64,000 nucleotides of DNA. Origin: an uncultured Bacteroidales bacterium (GTDB taxonomy: Bacteria; Bacteroidota; Bacteroidia; Bacteroidales; UBA932). Position 1 is the first letter of the stretch. Each line of letters starts with the position of its first letter. The notes under the pieces were generated by a model that was not told where the DNA came from, ran no database searches, and saw nothing but the letters and a program-made list of their open reading frames with translations. The stretch spans positions 17,440 to 81,439 of the forward strand of contig CAKUYQ010000012.1 in assembly GCA_934717185.1 (NCBI GenBank). The letters run 5' to 3'. The position numbers and the translations under genes were made by a program. Shown here one piece after another: positions 26,890 to 35,711 of the stretch.

Positions 26890-27723
26890 ATGATTTACAA
26901 CAAGTTAAAAATCGGGGAGTTTTCGCGTCTTTGCCACGTCACGGTGCGTACGCTCAGGCATTATGAGGAAATCGGCCTGCTTGAGCCGGAAATCATCGAC
27001 ATGGAGACCGGCTATCGGTATTATGCGGTACATCAGATGCAGAAGATGAACGCTGTCCGCAGTCTCAAGGAAATGGGATTTTCGCTGAAGGAAATCATGG
27101 AACTATGGGACGAGGAGACACACATTCCTTCGGTGTCGTCGCTTGAGAAGAAGATTTCTGACACAGAGGCGGAACTGGAGCGGCTGAAAGTCCGGAAGAC
27201 GCAGCTGAAGGTGATGATGGCTTCCCTAAAAAAGAAAGAAAAAATGGAAAAGATTTACATCGAATCGCTGCCGGCAATCACGGTGGTATCCTACAGGGGC
27301 ATCATCCCGTCATACGAGGCTCTCGGAAAGCTCTGCTATGAGGTCATAGGACCGGAAATGGCACGCCTCGGCTGCGAGTGCCCGGAACCCGGCTACTGCT
27401 TCACGATTGAGCACGGAGGCTACAGGCCGACTGACATCGACATCGAGTACTGCGAGATGGTCAAGGAGGCCGGGAAGGACTCGTCCGTCATCAGGTTCAA
27501 GTCGCTTCCTGAAGTGCCGACGGCCGTCTGCATGAAGGTCTATGGCCCATACGACAGGCTATACCGGAATTATCAGGAGCTTTTCGCCTGGATTGAGAAG
27601 GAAGGCTACGGAATCGTCGGCGCCCCACGGGCAAATTATGTCGATGGGGTGTGGAATCAGGACGACCCCGAAAAATGGCTCACCATCATCCAGGTTCCTG
27701 TTGAAAAGCTTGGCAATCAATAA
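26890..27723 (+). CDS. MerR family regulator with GyrI-like effector domain
   Basis: About 277 residues. The N-terminal MerR winged helix (KIGEFSRLCHVTVRTLRHYEEIGLLEP, then YRYYAVHQMQKMNAV) is followed by a long dimerisation helix (about residues 80-115) and a GyrI-like/BmrR-type small-molecule binding domain ending in TIIQVPVEKL. It resembles multidrug-responsive BmrR regulators. ATG 26875 is also in frame; I prefer 26890. The gene is markedly GC-rich and uses CGG/CGC/CGT Arg codons and ATC Ile, unlike the AGA/AGG/ATA usage around it, so it is probably horizontally acquired. Confidence 0.88.
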   Translation: MIYNKLKIGEFSRLCHVTVRTLRHYEEIGLLEPEIIDMETGYRYYAVHQMQKMNAVRSLKEMGFSLKEIMELWDEETHIPSVSSLEKKISDTEAELERLKVRKTQLKVMMASLKKKEKMEKIYIESLPAITVVSYRGIIPSYEALGKLCYEVIGPEMARLGCECPEPGYCFTIEHGGYRPTDIDIEYCEMVKEAGKDSSVIRFKSLPEVPTAVCMKVYGPYDRLYRNYQELFAWIEKEGYGIVGAPRANYVDGVWNQDDPEKWLTIIQVPVEKLGNQ

Positions 27724-27754
27724 TTTTCGACAATAAGTCCGAAAACTGAAACCA

Positions 27755-28285
27755 TCAGTGTTCAAGCGTCCTGATTACCCTGGCAGGGTTGCCGACGGCG
27801 ACGGTGCATGGCGGGATATCCTTTGTCACGACGGCTCCGGCTCCTACGACGCTCCCCTTGCCGACGGTGACTCCGGGAAGCAGTATCGCACCTCCTCCAA
27901 TCCATACCTCATCCTCGATGCGGATTGGTTTGGAGAAGGTATTGCACCAGAAGGCGGGATTCGGATTGTCGCTGCAGTTGCGGATAGCCTGGTCCGTGGA
28001 GTGAGTGGCGGTGTATATTTTCACGTCAGACGCTATCAGGACACGGTTTCCGATGTCGATGCGGTTGTTATCGACGAAAGTGCAGTTCATGTTGATAATC
28101 ACATTGTTGCCGACGTGTATATTCCTTCCGTATTCGCAATGGAAGTCAATGTCGACATGAATGTTCTCCCCCATGCTGCCGAAGAGTTTCCGAAGTATCA
28201 GTTGCCTGGACGCGGCATCATCATAGTCGCAGGCGTTAAGCAGCCGTATCAGCCGCTTTGCACGCAGGGCAAGATCCAGTGACAC
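27755..28285 (-). CDS. Sugar O-acetyltransferase (LbH hexapeptide, Maa/LacA type)
   Basis: A 176-residue left-handed beta-helix acetyltransferase. Hexapeptide repeats such as IHVGNNVIINMNCTFVDNN, the catalytic His region TATHSTD, and the C-terminal IGGGAILLPGVTVGKGSVVGAGAVVTKDIPP with AVGNPARVI place it with maltose/galactoside acetyltransferases, which acetylate sugars from acetyl-CoA. The only reasonable start is GTG 28285; the frame stays open upstream without ATG, giving a family-like IIYDIFIPNK, so the original N-terminus may have been lost. It shares the high GC and codon use of the convergent MerR gene. Confidence 0.85.
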   Translation of the reverse strand: MSLDLALRAKRLIRLLNACDYDDAASRQLILRKLFGSMGENIHVDIDFHCEYGRNIHVGNNVIINMNCTFVDNNRIDIGNRVLIASDVKIYTATHSTDQAIRNCSDNPNPAFWCNTFSKPIRIEDEVWIGGGAILLPGVTVGKGSVVGAGAVVTKDIPPCTVAVGNPARVIRTLEH

Positions 28286-28379
28286 TTTGTTGGGAATAAA
28301 AATATCATAAATAATTGTATTAAAATATTTTGTATTGTCAAATATTGTTTGTGTTTATAACTATATTTGGTTATATAGC

Positions 28380-28910
28380 ATGAAACTTACAGTAAGCAGG
28401 TCAAAAAACGCAACATTATATTATGTTCAGAAATCCTATCGGACAGATTCCGGTAAGAGTTCAACACGTACGGTTGAAAGATTAGGTACCCTTGAAGAGG
28501 TAAAAGTCCGTTTTGGAGAGGAGAATACAATTGAGGCGATGAAGGAGTATATCAAGGCATTGACAAAGGCGGACAAAGAACAGAATAGGAATGTTGTTAT
28601 AAAGTTATCGCAGAACAAGTTAATCAAGAAAGGGGAACAGAGGAGCTACAACGTTGGTTATCTGTTTCTACAGAAGGTGTATTATGAGTTGGGGATATAC
28701 AAGTATTTAGCTAAGAAGATAAATGTGGGGATGTCTCATTTTACTCCCGACGAAATACTCTCTACGCTACAGCAGATGAATATGATGAGCGTTGCAGGTG
28801 AAGGATACGTTCCTGCTTATACGAGGACTGACGTTACTAATAATCTCCACGGTTCTGCAGGCTTTAGGACTGATACTCAAATCGTTATTAAGCAAGAAAT
28901 AAAAAAATAA
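28380..28910 (+). pseudogene. IS1634-type transposase with internal deletion
   Basis: An open frame of 176 codons from ATG 28380. Residues 1 to ~120 (MKLTVSRSKNATLYYVQKSY, then TVERLGTLEEVK and the KKGEQRSYNVGYLFLQKVYY block) match the start of IS1634-family transposases. The last ~55 residues (GEGYVPAYTRTDVTNNLH, then FRTDTQIVIKQEIKK) match their extreme C-terminus. A full transposase has about 500-600 residues, so the catalytic middle has been deleted in frame. Weak inverted ends are visible at about 28349-28366 (TTTATAACTATATTTGG) and 28909-28928 (TAGGTTATACAAAAACTC). A non-autonomous remnant beside the GC-rich island. Confidence 0.75.
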
Positions 28911-28986
28911 TAGGTTATACAAAAACTCAAAAAAATAGGATTGATGGACTCGTATTAGTACAAAATTTAAAAAATTGCCAAGGCCT

Positions 28987-29023
28987 AAAATCACCTCTAC
29001 AGCTATCTGTAGGGGTGATTTTT
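28987..29023. terminator. Bidirectional terminator at the mutS2 end
   Basis: AAAATCACC...CTACAG pairs with CTGTAG...GGTGATTTTT around CTAT, giving a 15-bp stem with poly-T on both strands. It lies between the transposase remnant (+) and mutS2 (-). Confidence 0.88.
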
Positions 29024-29060
29024 GTCTTTTCTTTACCTCCTGAAGTGTCAAAGATGAGAT

Positions 29061-31742
29061 CTATTCAAGGGTTACAACAGTGATTCCGCTGCCGCCGTAT
29101 CTTATATCCTCATCCTTGCAGGATACTACTCCTGGCATGGTAAGCAGAAACTTGCGTACCTCCTCCTTTAGTATGCCGTTCCCTTTGCCGTGAAGTATCT
29201 TTACCTCAGAAGAGCCTACCATAAGGGCATCGTCTATGAATCTTGTGGCGGAGTCTATGGCTTCGTCTAAACGCTGTCCGCGAATATCTATCTGAGGTTT
29301 GAAGTTGAGTTTGCGCTCGTTTATGGAGTCGCTTATAATGCTGCTACTCTTAAAGGTAACCTTGCCGGCAGATTTTAGCTTGCCTGTAAATTCGTTGTTG
29401 GAGATAGGCTCTACTCCGCTTATGCTTACCTTGCTTATGATGCTGCCTACCGCCACATTTACCCAGTTTTTCCCAATGGTAAGTATCTCCCCGACCATCC
29501 CGTTGTCTTTAATACGTACCTTGTCTCCAATATCCAATCCTGCTTTTTTCTCCTCCATTGCTGCAGCTGCAGAGGATTGTTCGACGCCTGATGCAGAGTT
29601 TATTGTGGCATTGGCTGCGGTGTTTGTTGCAGCGGAACTGTTGCCCATGCTGCCTGCAGATTCCACCCTGCTCTTTTCGCCTCTTGCCTTGCGCTCCTCC
29701 TTGCGTTTTTTGCGCTCGATGAGCTTGTTCATCTGTGCCTCAATCTTTTTGTCTGTCTCCGAGGCGTTGATCTCATTCAAAGATTCCTTAAACTCGCCAA
29801 GGCTCTTTCTGGCAATGATTGTCTGCTCCCTTTGGGCTTGAGCCTCCTTTATCTCCTTAATTGTCTGCTCTATGCGTTTGTTTGCCTCCGCTATAAGATC
29901 CTGTGCCTCTCTTTTTGCCTCCTCTATAATGGATTTCTTGTTCTTCTGTATCTCTACAAGCTCCTTCTGGTATCTCTCTGTTACCCCCTCCAATGTCTTA
30001 TCTGTGATCTTTATCCTTTGCAGCTTCTCATCAAGGGCACGTTTGTTCTTTGATATTTTTCTAAGCTGCCGTTCAAGGTCTACAAAGCCGTTGCCCGCAA
30101 CCTCCTGAGCCTCCTTGATGATTTTGTCGGGAAGCCCAATCTTTCTTGCAAGTTCAAAGGCAAAAGAGTTGCCGGGGAGCCCTATCTCCAAGTTGAACAG
30201 GGGCATTATCTTGCCAACATCAAACAGCATTGCTCCGTTTATTGCCCCGTTTTTGCTGCTGCTTTTCTCTTTACCGCTCACTGAGTCATTGTCTCCATCT
30301 TTCACCAAATTTCTTGCTCCACCAATGTTCTGAGCGTAATATTTTAGGTTAGTGTAGTGGGTTGTTATAACACCGTAAACCCCTTTGCTGTCTATCTCCC
30401 GCAGAATGGCCTCTGCGATTGCCCCGCCGGCTGTTGGTTCTGTGCCGGAGCCAAACTCATCTATGAGTACAAGAGAGTCTTTGTCTGCCCGCTGGAGCAT
30501 CTCCTTCATATTGGTGAGGTGAGAGCTGTATGTACTAAGGTCATTTTCAAGCGATTGTTCATCGCCAATGTCAATGAATATCTCTTTGAATATCCGTAGT
30601 TCGCTGGTCTCTGCTGCTGGAATGAGAAGCCCCCATTGGAACATATACTGCAACAGACCTGTTGTTTTAAGACAGACAGATTTTCCCCCCGCATTCGGGC
30701 CGGAAATAATAAGAATATGTTTGGTTGGAGTTAGCGTGAGATTGAGCGGCACTATAGGTTTGCCCTCCTTTTTTAGGGCAGCCTCTAACAGCGGGTGTCT
30801 GGCTCTTATGAGTTTTAGCTCATTCTCTTGAGATATGATTGGCATTCCGGCCTCCATATCCAAAGCCACCTTTGCCTTTGCCAATAGAAAATCTATCTCC
30901 CCTACAAACCTCGAACCCATAAGAAGCTCAGGTATAAACGGACGCACAAAATCGGAGAATTCTGCAAGGATACGTGCAATCTCCCTCTGCTGCGCAAAAT
31001 AGAGCTCCCTTACCTCGTTGTTCAGCTCCACTACCTCGGCAGGTTCTATATAAACGGTCTTGCCTGTTGCACTTTCGTCATATACATACCCGGGCAACCG
31101 TCTCTTGGCTCCTGCGTCAACCGGAATGAGTATTTTGCCCTCTCTTACAGATACTTTTGCTTCGAGGTCTACAATCCCCTCGTCCTTAGCCCGTTTGAGT
31201 ACTGCCTGTACTCTTCTCGACACAGAGTTCTCTTTCTCTCTAAGGTTACGCCTAATCTCCTGTAACTGAGGTGATGCCGTATCCTTTACCTCGCCATGCC
31301 TGTCTACAATCTCGTCTATCCTGTAGAGAATCTCGGGCGGGTAAATGACAGGGGCGGCCAATTTGAACAGATTGGGATATTTTTGAGACTTGCCGCTATT
31401 GAGTTTGTCCTCTCTAAAGAACAGCGTAAGATCCTTTAAAGTTGCCAAAAACTGTTTCAGGCTTATCATATCGTTGAGCGATATTACTGCACTTGGTGTC
31501 TCCAATGGTTTTAGGAAATGGATTGTGTCTACATATCCGTTTCTTGGAAAGGACTGCTCAAAGATGGATATTATCCTCATCTCGTCTGTGAGACGCAACC
31601 TTTTGTCTATTGTCTCCCTTTTGCATGATATCTCCTCCTCAGCGGCTCTCTGTTTTGCATAATCGGTGCTACACCTGCCGGCTATCTGTTCGCGAATCTT
31701 TTTAAATCCTAACTTCTGTTCTATTTTCTTTGCGTTTATCAT
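29061..31742 (-). CDS. mutS2: Endonuclease MutS2
   Basis: An 893-residue MutS paralogue lacking the mismatch-recognition domain. The core and clamp helices (residues 1-330) lead to the ABC-type ATPase: Walker A GPNAGGKS at about 345, Walker B LVLIDEFGSGTEP and the GVITTHYTNLK switch. A coiled coil follows (about 550-690). The C-terminal Smr nuclease domain has DIRGQRLDEA and LHGKGNGILKEE. An Ala/Ser/Thr/Asn-rich stretch at about 697-740 looks like an added linker. Family members split stalled or collided ribosomes or suppress recombination. A minus-strand TATCTTTG box lies at 31778-31785. Confidence 0.94.
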   Translation of the reverse strand: MINAKKIEQKLGFKKIREQIAGRCSTDYAKQRAAEEEISCKRETIDKRLRLTDEMRIISIFEQSFPRNGYVDTIHFLKPLETPSAVISLNDMISLKQFLATLKDLTLFFREDKLNSGKSQKYPNLFKLAAPVIYPPEILYRIDEIVDRHGEVKDTASPQLQEIRRNLREKENSVSRRVQAVLKRAKDEGIVDLEAKVSVREGKILIPVDAGAKRRLPGYVYDESATGKTVYIEPAEVVELNNEVRELYFAQQREIARILAEFSDFVRPFIPELLMGSRFVGEIDFLLAKAKVALDMEAGMPIISQENELKLIRARHPLLEAALKKEGKPIVPLNLTLTPTKHILIISGPNAGGKSVCLKTTGLLQYMFQWGLLIPAAETSELRIFKEIFIDIGDEQSLENDLSTYSSHLTNMKEMLQRADKDSLVLIDEFGSGTEPTAGGAIAEAILREIDSKGVYGVITTHYTNLKYYAQNIGGARNLVKDGDNDSVSGKEKSSSKNGAINGAMLFDVGKIMPLFNLEIGLPGNSFAFELARKIGLPDKIIKEAQEVAGNGFVDLERQLRKISKNKRALDEKLQRIKITDKTLEGVTERYQKELVEIQKNKKSIIEEAKREAQDLIAEANKRIEQTIKEIKEAQAQREQTIIARKSLGEFKESLNEINASETDKKIEAQMNKLIERKKRKEERKARGEKSRVESAGSMGNSSAATNTAANATINSASGVEQSSAAAAMEEKKAGLDIGDKVRIKDNGMVGEILTIGKNWVNVAVGSIISKVSISGVEPISNNEFTGKLKSAGKVTFKSSSIISDSINERKLNFKPQIDIRGQRLDEAIDSATRFIDDALMVGSSEVKILHGKGNGILKEEVRKFLLTMPGVVSCKDEDIRYGGSGITVVTLE

Positions 31743-31786
31743 CTGTAAATCTCTCCTATATATGACGCATTTTTCTGCAAAGATAC

Positions 31787-32034
31787 GAGTTTATAGTTTA
31801 TGGCGTTGGCTTCGGCCTTGGCCTTGATTGAGTTTATAGTTGAAAGTTTATAGTGTATAGATAAAAGCGTTGGCTTTGGCTTTGGCGTTGGCCATAGTTT
31901 AGTTGAAAGTTTATAGTTTATAGTGTATAGTGTGGGAAAGAGAGTATAGAGAGTAAGGAAAGCTAACGCTAACGCCAATGCTAAAGCCATAATTGAAATT
32001 TTAGCCAAAGCCAAAGCTAACGCCAACGCCTTTT
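31787..32034. repeat. Composite repeat: hexamer arrays in inverted arrangement
   Basis: The 419 bases between mutS2 and the phosphate transporter are mostly repeat. On the left are units of GGCNTTGGC (31801-31826, 31866-31892); on the right the complementary GCCAANGC units (31960-31988, 32003-32030). Between them lie several AGTTTATAGT-type units. The whole can fold into a large imperfect hairpin. The same family occurs at 38172-38405 and 52551-52696 and inside comF. Confidence 0.85.
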
Positions 32035-32161
32035 AACAATTGTTAAGAAATGGTGATATTATAATAACGTTCCGTAATAAAAGATTAACACTTTTGTAAA
32101 CAAAATGTATCAAAAACTCTGTTTTTTTGCATTTGAAAAATTAGGCGAAAAACAGATTTAT

Positions 32162-34417
32162 ATGGATTTTTTTCTTTTGGGAATAGTTGTATTCCTGTTC
32201 GTATTGGCAATTTTTGATTTGGTGGTTGGGGTAAGCAACGATGCCGTAAATTTCCTCAACTCTGCAATCGGGGCAAAAGCCGCCTCTTTTAAAACAATCA
32301 TAGCAGTGGCAGCCGTGGGCGTCTTTATGGGAGCTACCATGAGTAACGGAATGATGGATATAGCCCGTCACGGAATATTCAGGCCGGAACAGTTCTACCT
32401 TAATGAACTGATGTGTATCTTTTTGGCCGTTATGATTACAGATATTATTCTGCTTGATATTTTCAACTCACTTGGAATGCCTACCTCAACAACAGTCTCC
32501 ATGGTATTTGAACTGTTGGGAGCAACATTTGCCTTGGCAATCTTTAAGATGAATGCAAGCGGAGGAGAACTTACCTTCTTTGACCTTCTGAACACAGAAA
32601 AAGCGCTCTCTGTTATATTGGGTATCTTTATGTCCGTGGCAATAGCGTTCTTCTTTGGATCTTTGGTACAATATATAGCAAGGCTTATCTTTACTTTCAA
32701 CTACAAAAGCAAACTTAAATGGAAGATTGGAATCTTTGGAGGAATAGCAACAACGGCTATCATTTATTTCCTGCTTATTAAAGGTGTTAAAGACCTTTCA
32801 TTCATGACTCCCGAATACAAACAGTGGATACACAACAACACTCTAATGATAGTTTGCGGATGTCTTGTATTCTTTACGGTCTTTATGCAGATACTTCATT
32901 GGTGCAAGGTTAATGTCTTTAAGGTGGTTGTACTGCTTGGAACATTCTCGCTTGCAATGGCTTTTGCCGGCAATGACCTTGTAAACTTTATTGGAGTTCC
33001 GTTGGCAGGACTCTCCTCTTACCAGGATTATGTAGCAACCGGCGCAACAGATCCAAACTCCATGTTAATGGATTCGCTTAACGGCCCGGCAAAAACACCT
33101 GTAGTATTTCTTATAGGCGCAGGAGTGATTATGGTGGTATCATTGGCAACATCCAAAAAAGCATATAATGTTGTAAAGACATCGGTAGACCTTTCAAGGC
33201 AGGATGGTGGCGATGAGATGTTCGGTTCTTCCAAGGTTGCAAGAAGCATAGTCCGTTCATTTGTTTCTGTATCAACGTGGATAGTATCCGTTACACCTGT
33301 ATCCGTACAGCGATGGGTTAACGAGCGCTTTAAAAGGGATGAGGCAATATTGGAAGATGGAGCCGCATTCGACTTGGTAAGGGCATCTGTGAATCTTGTG
33401 CTTGCAGGTCTGCTCATAGCATTGGGAACATCTCTAAAGCTTCCGCTTTCAACCACTTACGTAACATTTATGGTGGCTATGGGCTCCTCTCTTGCAGACA
33501 GGGCATGGGGAAGAGAGAGTGCCGTATTCCGTATAACAGGTGTGCTGTCTGTTATAGGTGGCTGGTTCATTACAGCAGGAGTTGCATTTGCAGCCGCAGC
33601 AATAATAGTCCTTATAATCTACTTTGGCGGAACGGTGGCAATGGTTGCGGTCATTATTTTGGCTGTCATAGTCCTTATCAAGACAAATATCCGTTTTAGA
33701 AAGAAAGCACAAGAGGAGAAGAAAGACGAGCTCTTTAACGCAATGATTGCCAGCAACGACAAAAAAGAGATCTGGACAATGCTTCGTAAGCATATTTCCG
33801 GAGAGATGAAAGAGTTTCTTGCCTACACCGTTGAGACATATACGCAGATTACAGACGGATTCATAAATGAAGACCTTAAACCACTTCGCAAGGCGGAACG
33901 TTCACTTATCAATGAAAAGACCACCCTAAAGAGCATAAGGAGAAAGGAGACACTCTGCTTTAGAAAGATAGACAAAGCATTGGCCATTGAGAAGAGTACT
34001 TGGTTTAATCTTGGAATAAACAGTTGTGTATCTGTAATGTACAGCTTAAGGCGTATATGTGAGTATTGCAAAGAACATGTAGATAATAACTTTACTCCGC
34101 TTCCCGACAAATATTCTGTTGAGTTCCTGCCTTTGCGAGAAAAGATGATGAACCTGTTTGTTAGGAGCATAGATGTGTTGGAGAGCGGCAATTACGAGGA
34201 AACCGTAGAGATAAGGAATGAGTGTGAGGAGGTTATGGCACTACTTTCAAAAACATATAAAGAGCTGTTCTACAGCCTGCAGGAGGATGAAAGTACGTCT
34301 AATCTAACAGTTACATACGTGTATCTTAACCTGTTGCAGGAGTCTCAGGAGATTGTGCATCTGTTGAGACAGTTCTTGAGGGCTGAACGTAAGCTACAAC
34401 AATCCATAGATCGTTAG
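32162..34417 (+). CDS. PiT-family inorganic phosphate transporter with PhoU-like tail
   Basis: About 751 residues from ATG 32162, which gives the family-typical start MDFFLLGIVVFLFVLAIFDL; an in-frame ATG at 32105 would add 19 unlikely residues. Both PiT signature repeats are visible: GVSNDAVNFLNSAIG near the N-terminus and FAGNDLVNFIGVPLAG in the middle. About ten TM helices end near residue 515. The last ~200 residues are helical and charged, resembling DUF47/PhoU-like domains that often accompany PiT permeases. It imports phosphate with a cation. Fusion of permease and PhoU-like part is common in Bacteroidota. Confidence 0.9.
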   Translation: MDFFLLGIVVFLFVLAIFDLVVGVSNDAVNFLNSAIGAKAASFKTIIAVAAVGVFMGATMSNGMMDIARHGIFRPEQFYLNELMCIFLAVMITDIILLDIFNSLGMPTSTTVSMVFELLGATFALAIFKMNASGGELTFFDLLNTEKALSVILGIFMSVAIAFFFGSLVQYIARLIFTFNYKSKLKWKIGIFGGIATTAIIYFLLIKGVKDLSFMTPEYKQWIHNNTLMIVCGCLVFFTVFMQILHWCKVNVFKVVVLLGTFSLAMAFAGNDLVNFIGVPLAGLSSYQDYVATGATDPNSMLMDSLNGPAKTPVVFLIGAGVIMVVSLATSKKAYNVVKTSVDLSRQDGGDEMFGSSKVARSIVRSFVSVSTWIVSVTPVSVQRWVNERFKRDEAILEDGAAFDLVRASVNLVLAGLLIALGTSLKLPLSTTYVTFMVAMGSSLADRAWGRESAVFRITGVLSVIGGWFITAGVAFAAAAIIVLIIYFGGTVAMVAVIILAVIVLIKTNIRFRKKAQEEKKDELFNAMIASNDKKEIWTMLRKHISGEMKEFLAYTVETYTQITDGFINEDLKPLRKAERSLINEKTTLKSIRRKETLCFRKIDKALAIEKSTWFNLGINSCVSVMYSLRRICEYCKEHVDNNFTPLPDKYSVEFLPLREKMMNLFVRSIDVLESGNYEETVEIRNECEEVMALLSKTYKELFYSLQEDESTSNLTVTYVYLNLLQESQEIVHLLRQFLRAERKLQQSIDR

Positions 34418-34424
34418 CTCAGAG

Positions 34425-34485
34425 GACTTCGTTTATGCGTGGCTTTTCCTCGTCATAATCTGCTTTGGCTTTGGCTATTTTTAAG
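34425..34485. repeat. Degenerate remnant of the 78-bp/hexamer composite repeat
   Basis: GGCTTTTCCTCG followed by CTGCTTTGGCTTTGGCT corresponds to the 78-bp unit (minus orientation) plus two hexamer units seen at 52451-52600. The rest of the 400-base gap down to plsY holds purine-rich AGAGAGGG runs, a CGGTTGCCGAAAGCAGCTTATAGG stretch without visible coding sense, and the plsY leader hairpins. Confidence 0.6.
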
Positions 34486-34782
34486 AGTAAAGATAGTAGA
34501 GAGGGTAGAGAGAGGAAAGAAAGTTTATAGTACAGATTTGCACTATCTAAAATGATATAAGAATAACATATTATAAAAAAAACAGTAGTGAACGACTTGT
34601 CAATCAACGGAACAGCGGTTGCCGAAAGCAGCTTATAGGAAACGGCGTCTGTTGAAGGACTGTTAGGATGCAAAGCATACTAAAAAGGACAACTTAGCCG
34701 TTTCAAGCTGATTGAAGGCATAAGCAGTTGATTGGCACGGAGAGAAATGCTGTTTTTTATTAATATGTTGTATGTTATATGG

Positions 34783-34858
34783 TAGGGCTTGTCATTATTT
34801 TTGGTAAGCCCTATTATTATGCTTACATTTGTTAAATATTTGTTAAGCGAATGTAAGC
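34783..34858 (+). promoter_or_regulatory. Two consecutive hairpins at the plsY start
   Basis: Hairpin 1: TAGGGCTT (34783-34790) with AAGCCCTA (34806-34813), followed by TTATTAT. Hairpin 2: GCTTACATT (34821-34829) with AATGTAAGC (34850-34858). The candidate ATG (34819) lies between them, so the second hairpin would cover the first codons. This could be an attenuator or a translation-controlling structure; no ligand motif is recognised. Confidence 0.55.
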
Positions 34859-35556
34859 ACAAGGTTTTGCAGGATACGGTATTTCTATATATTTTTTTGA
34901 TAATAGTCTCCTACCTTATAGGTTCGGTCTCCAGTTCAATAATATTGGGGAGGTACTTTTATGGTATTGATGTAAGGCAGTTTGGAAGCCATAACCCCGG
35001 AGCTAACAATACGCAGCGGGTTTTGGGATGGAAGATGGGGCTTACAGTCTTTATTTTTGATCTGCTAAAAGGTGTAGTAGCTGTACAGCTTGCCCGCCTG
35101 TTGCCGTTTGATCACGAGACCAATCCATATGTAGCTTCTCAAATTGTGCTTGGGTTGTCTGCAATATTAGGGCATATTTTCCCGCTGTTCCATAATTTTA
35201 AAGGGGGAAAAGGGGTTTCAACTTTGGTTGGGGTTCTGTTGGCTATCCACCCGTTTGCGGTACTGCTCTGCCTTATAATTTTCCTCATTGTTTTTGTATT
35301 TACAAGGTATATCTCTGTAAGCGTTATAGCGGCTGTTACCTGTTTTCCGTTTATGGTCAATTTTATTTTTGCACTGTGGCTTCAGCCCGAAGAGACGCTT
35401 ACCCTAAAGATATTCAGCATAGTTGTAGGAGTTATCATTTGGCTTACACACCTGAGCAATCTTAAAAGACTCTATTACGGCAAAGAGGAGAAGTTCTCAA
35501 TAAAACCCGCCGTTGGCCCATATGCTTTCTACGCCTCCAAAAAAAAATCAGAATAA
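34819..35556 (+). CDS. plsY: Acyl-phosphate:glycerol-3-phosphate acyltransferase PlsY
   Basis: A membrane acyltransferase adding the first acyl chain to glycerol 3-phosphate from acyl-phosphate. Signature blocks: SYLIGSVSSSIILGRYFYGIDVRQFGSHNPGANNTQRVLG, HIFPLFHNFKGGKGVSTLVG and a C-terminal YLTH-like IWLTHLSNLKR (five to six TM helices overall). The start is uncertain: ATG 34819 leaves ~25 residues before the first conserved helix, and no closer ATG exists; an in-frame TTG nearer to the helix is possible. Two hairpins surround the ATG. Confidence 0.9.
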   Translation: MLTFVKYLLSECKHKVLQDTVFLYIFLIIVSYLIGSVSSSIILGRYFYGIDVRQFGSHNPGANNTQRVLGWKMGLTVFIFDLLKGVVAVQLARLLPFDHETNPYVASQIVLGLSAILGHIFPLFHNFKGGKGVSTLVGVLLAIHPFAVLLCLIIFLIVFVFTRYISVSVIAAVTCFPFMVNFIFALWLQPEETLTLKIFSIVVGVIIWLTHLSNLKRLYYGKEEKFSIKPAVGPYAFYASKKKSE

Positions 35557-35582
35557 TAACATACATAATGTTTATAGATGTG

Positions 35583-35707
35583 TAGAAATTGAAATAAAAA
35601 TGGCAAATGCAAGGCTTGCAAAATCATTCAATACCGGAGCATACTGTAGTATGTGAGGATTTGAATGATGAGCGTAACGCAGCAGTTGCCTTTTTAGGCA
35701 ATTTCTA
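35583..35707. other. 125-nt foldback structure between plsY and dacA
   Basis: Outer arms TAGAAATTG (35583-35591) and CAATTTCTA (35699-35707) pair. Inside, AAAAATGGCAA pairs with TTGCCTTTTT, ATCATTCAA with TTGAATGAT, and CATAC with GTATG around TGTA. The near-continuous stem lies between convergent genes and could act as a bidirectional terminator. Its length and layered conservation-like pairing are more elaborate than a normal terminator, so a structured RNA or mobile palindromic element is also possible. Confidence 0.6.
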
Positions 35708-35711
35708 AATT

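Noticed and set aside
26724..26966. 80-codon frame upstream of and overlapping the MerR gene
   Set aside because: It crosses the clear promoter and the MerR start, and has no protein-like features.
27758..28282. Long plus-strand frame opposite the acetyltransferase
   Set aside because: The minus-strand reading has unmistakable hexapeptide repeats; the plus frame is a GC-rich shadow.
31739..32026. Minus-strand open frame rich in Ala-Leu and Lys-Pro
   Set aside because: It is only the hexamer repeat read as codons; composition is periodic and there is no start context or homologue-like sequence.
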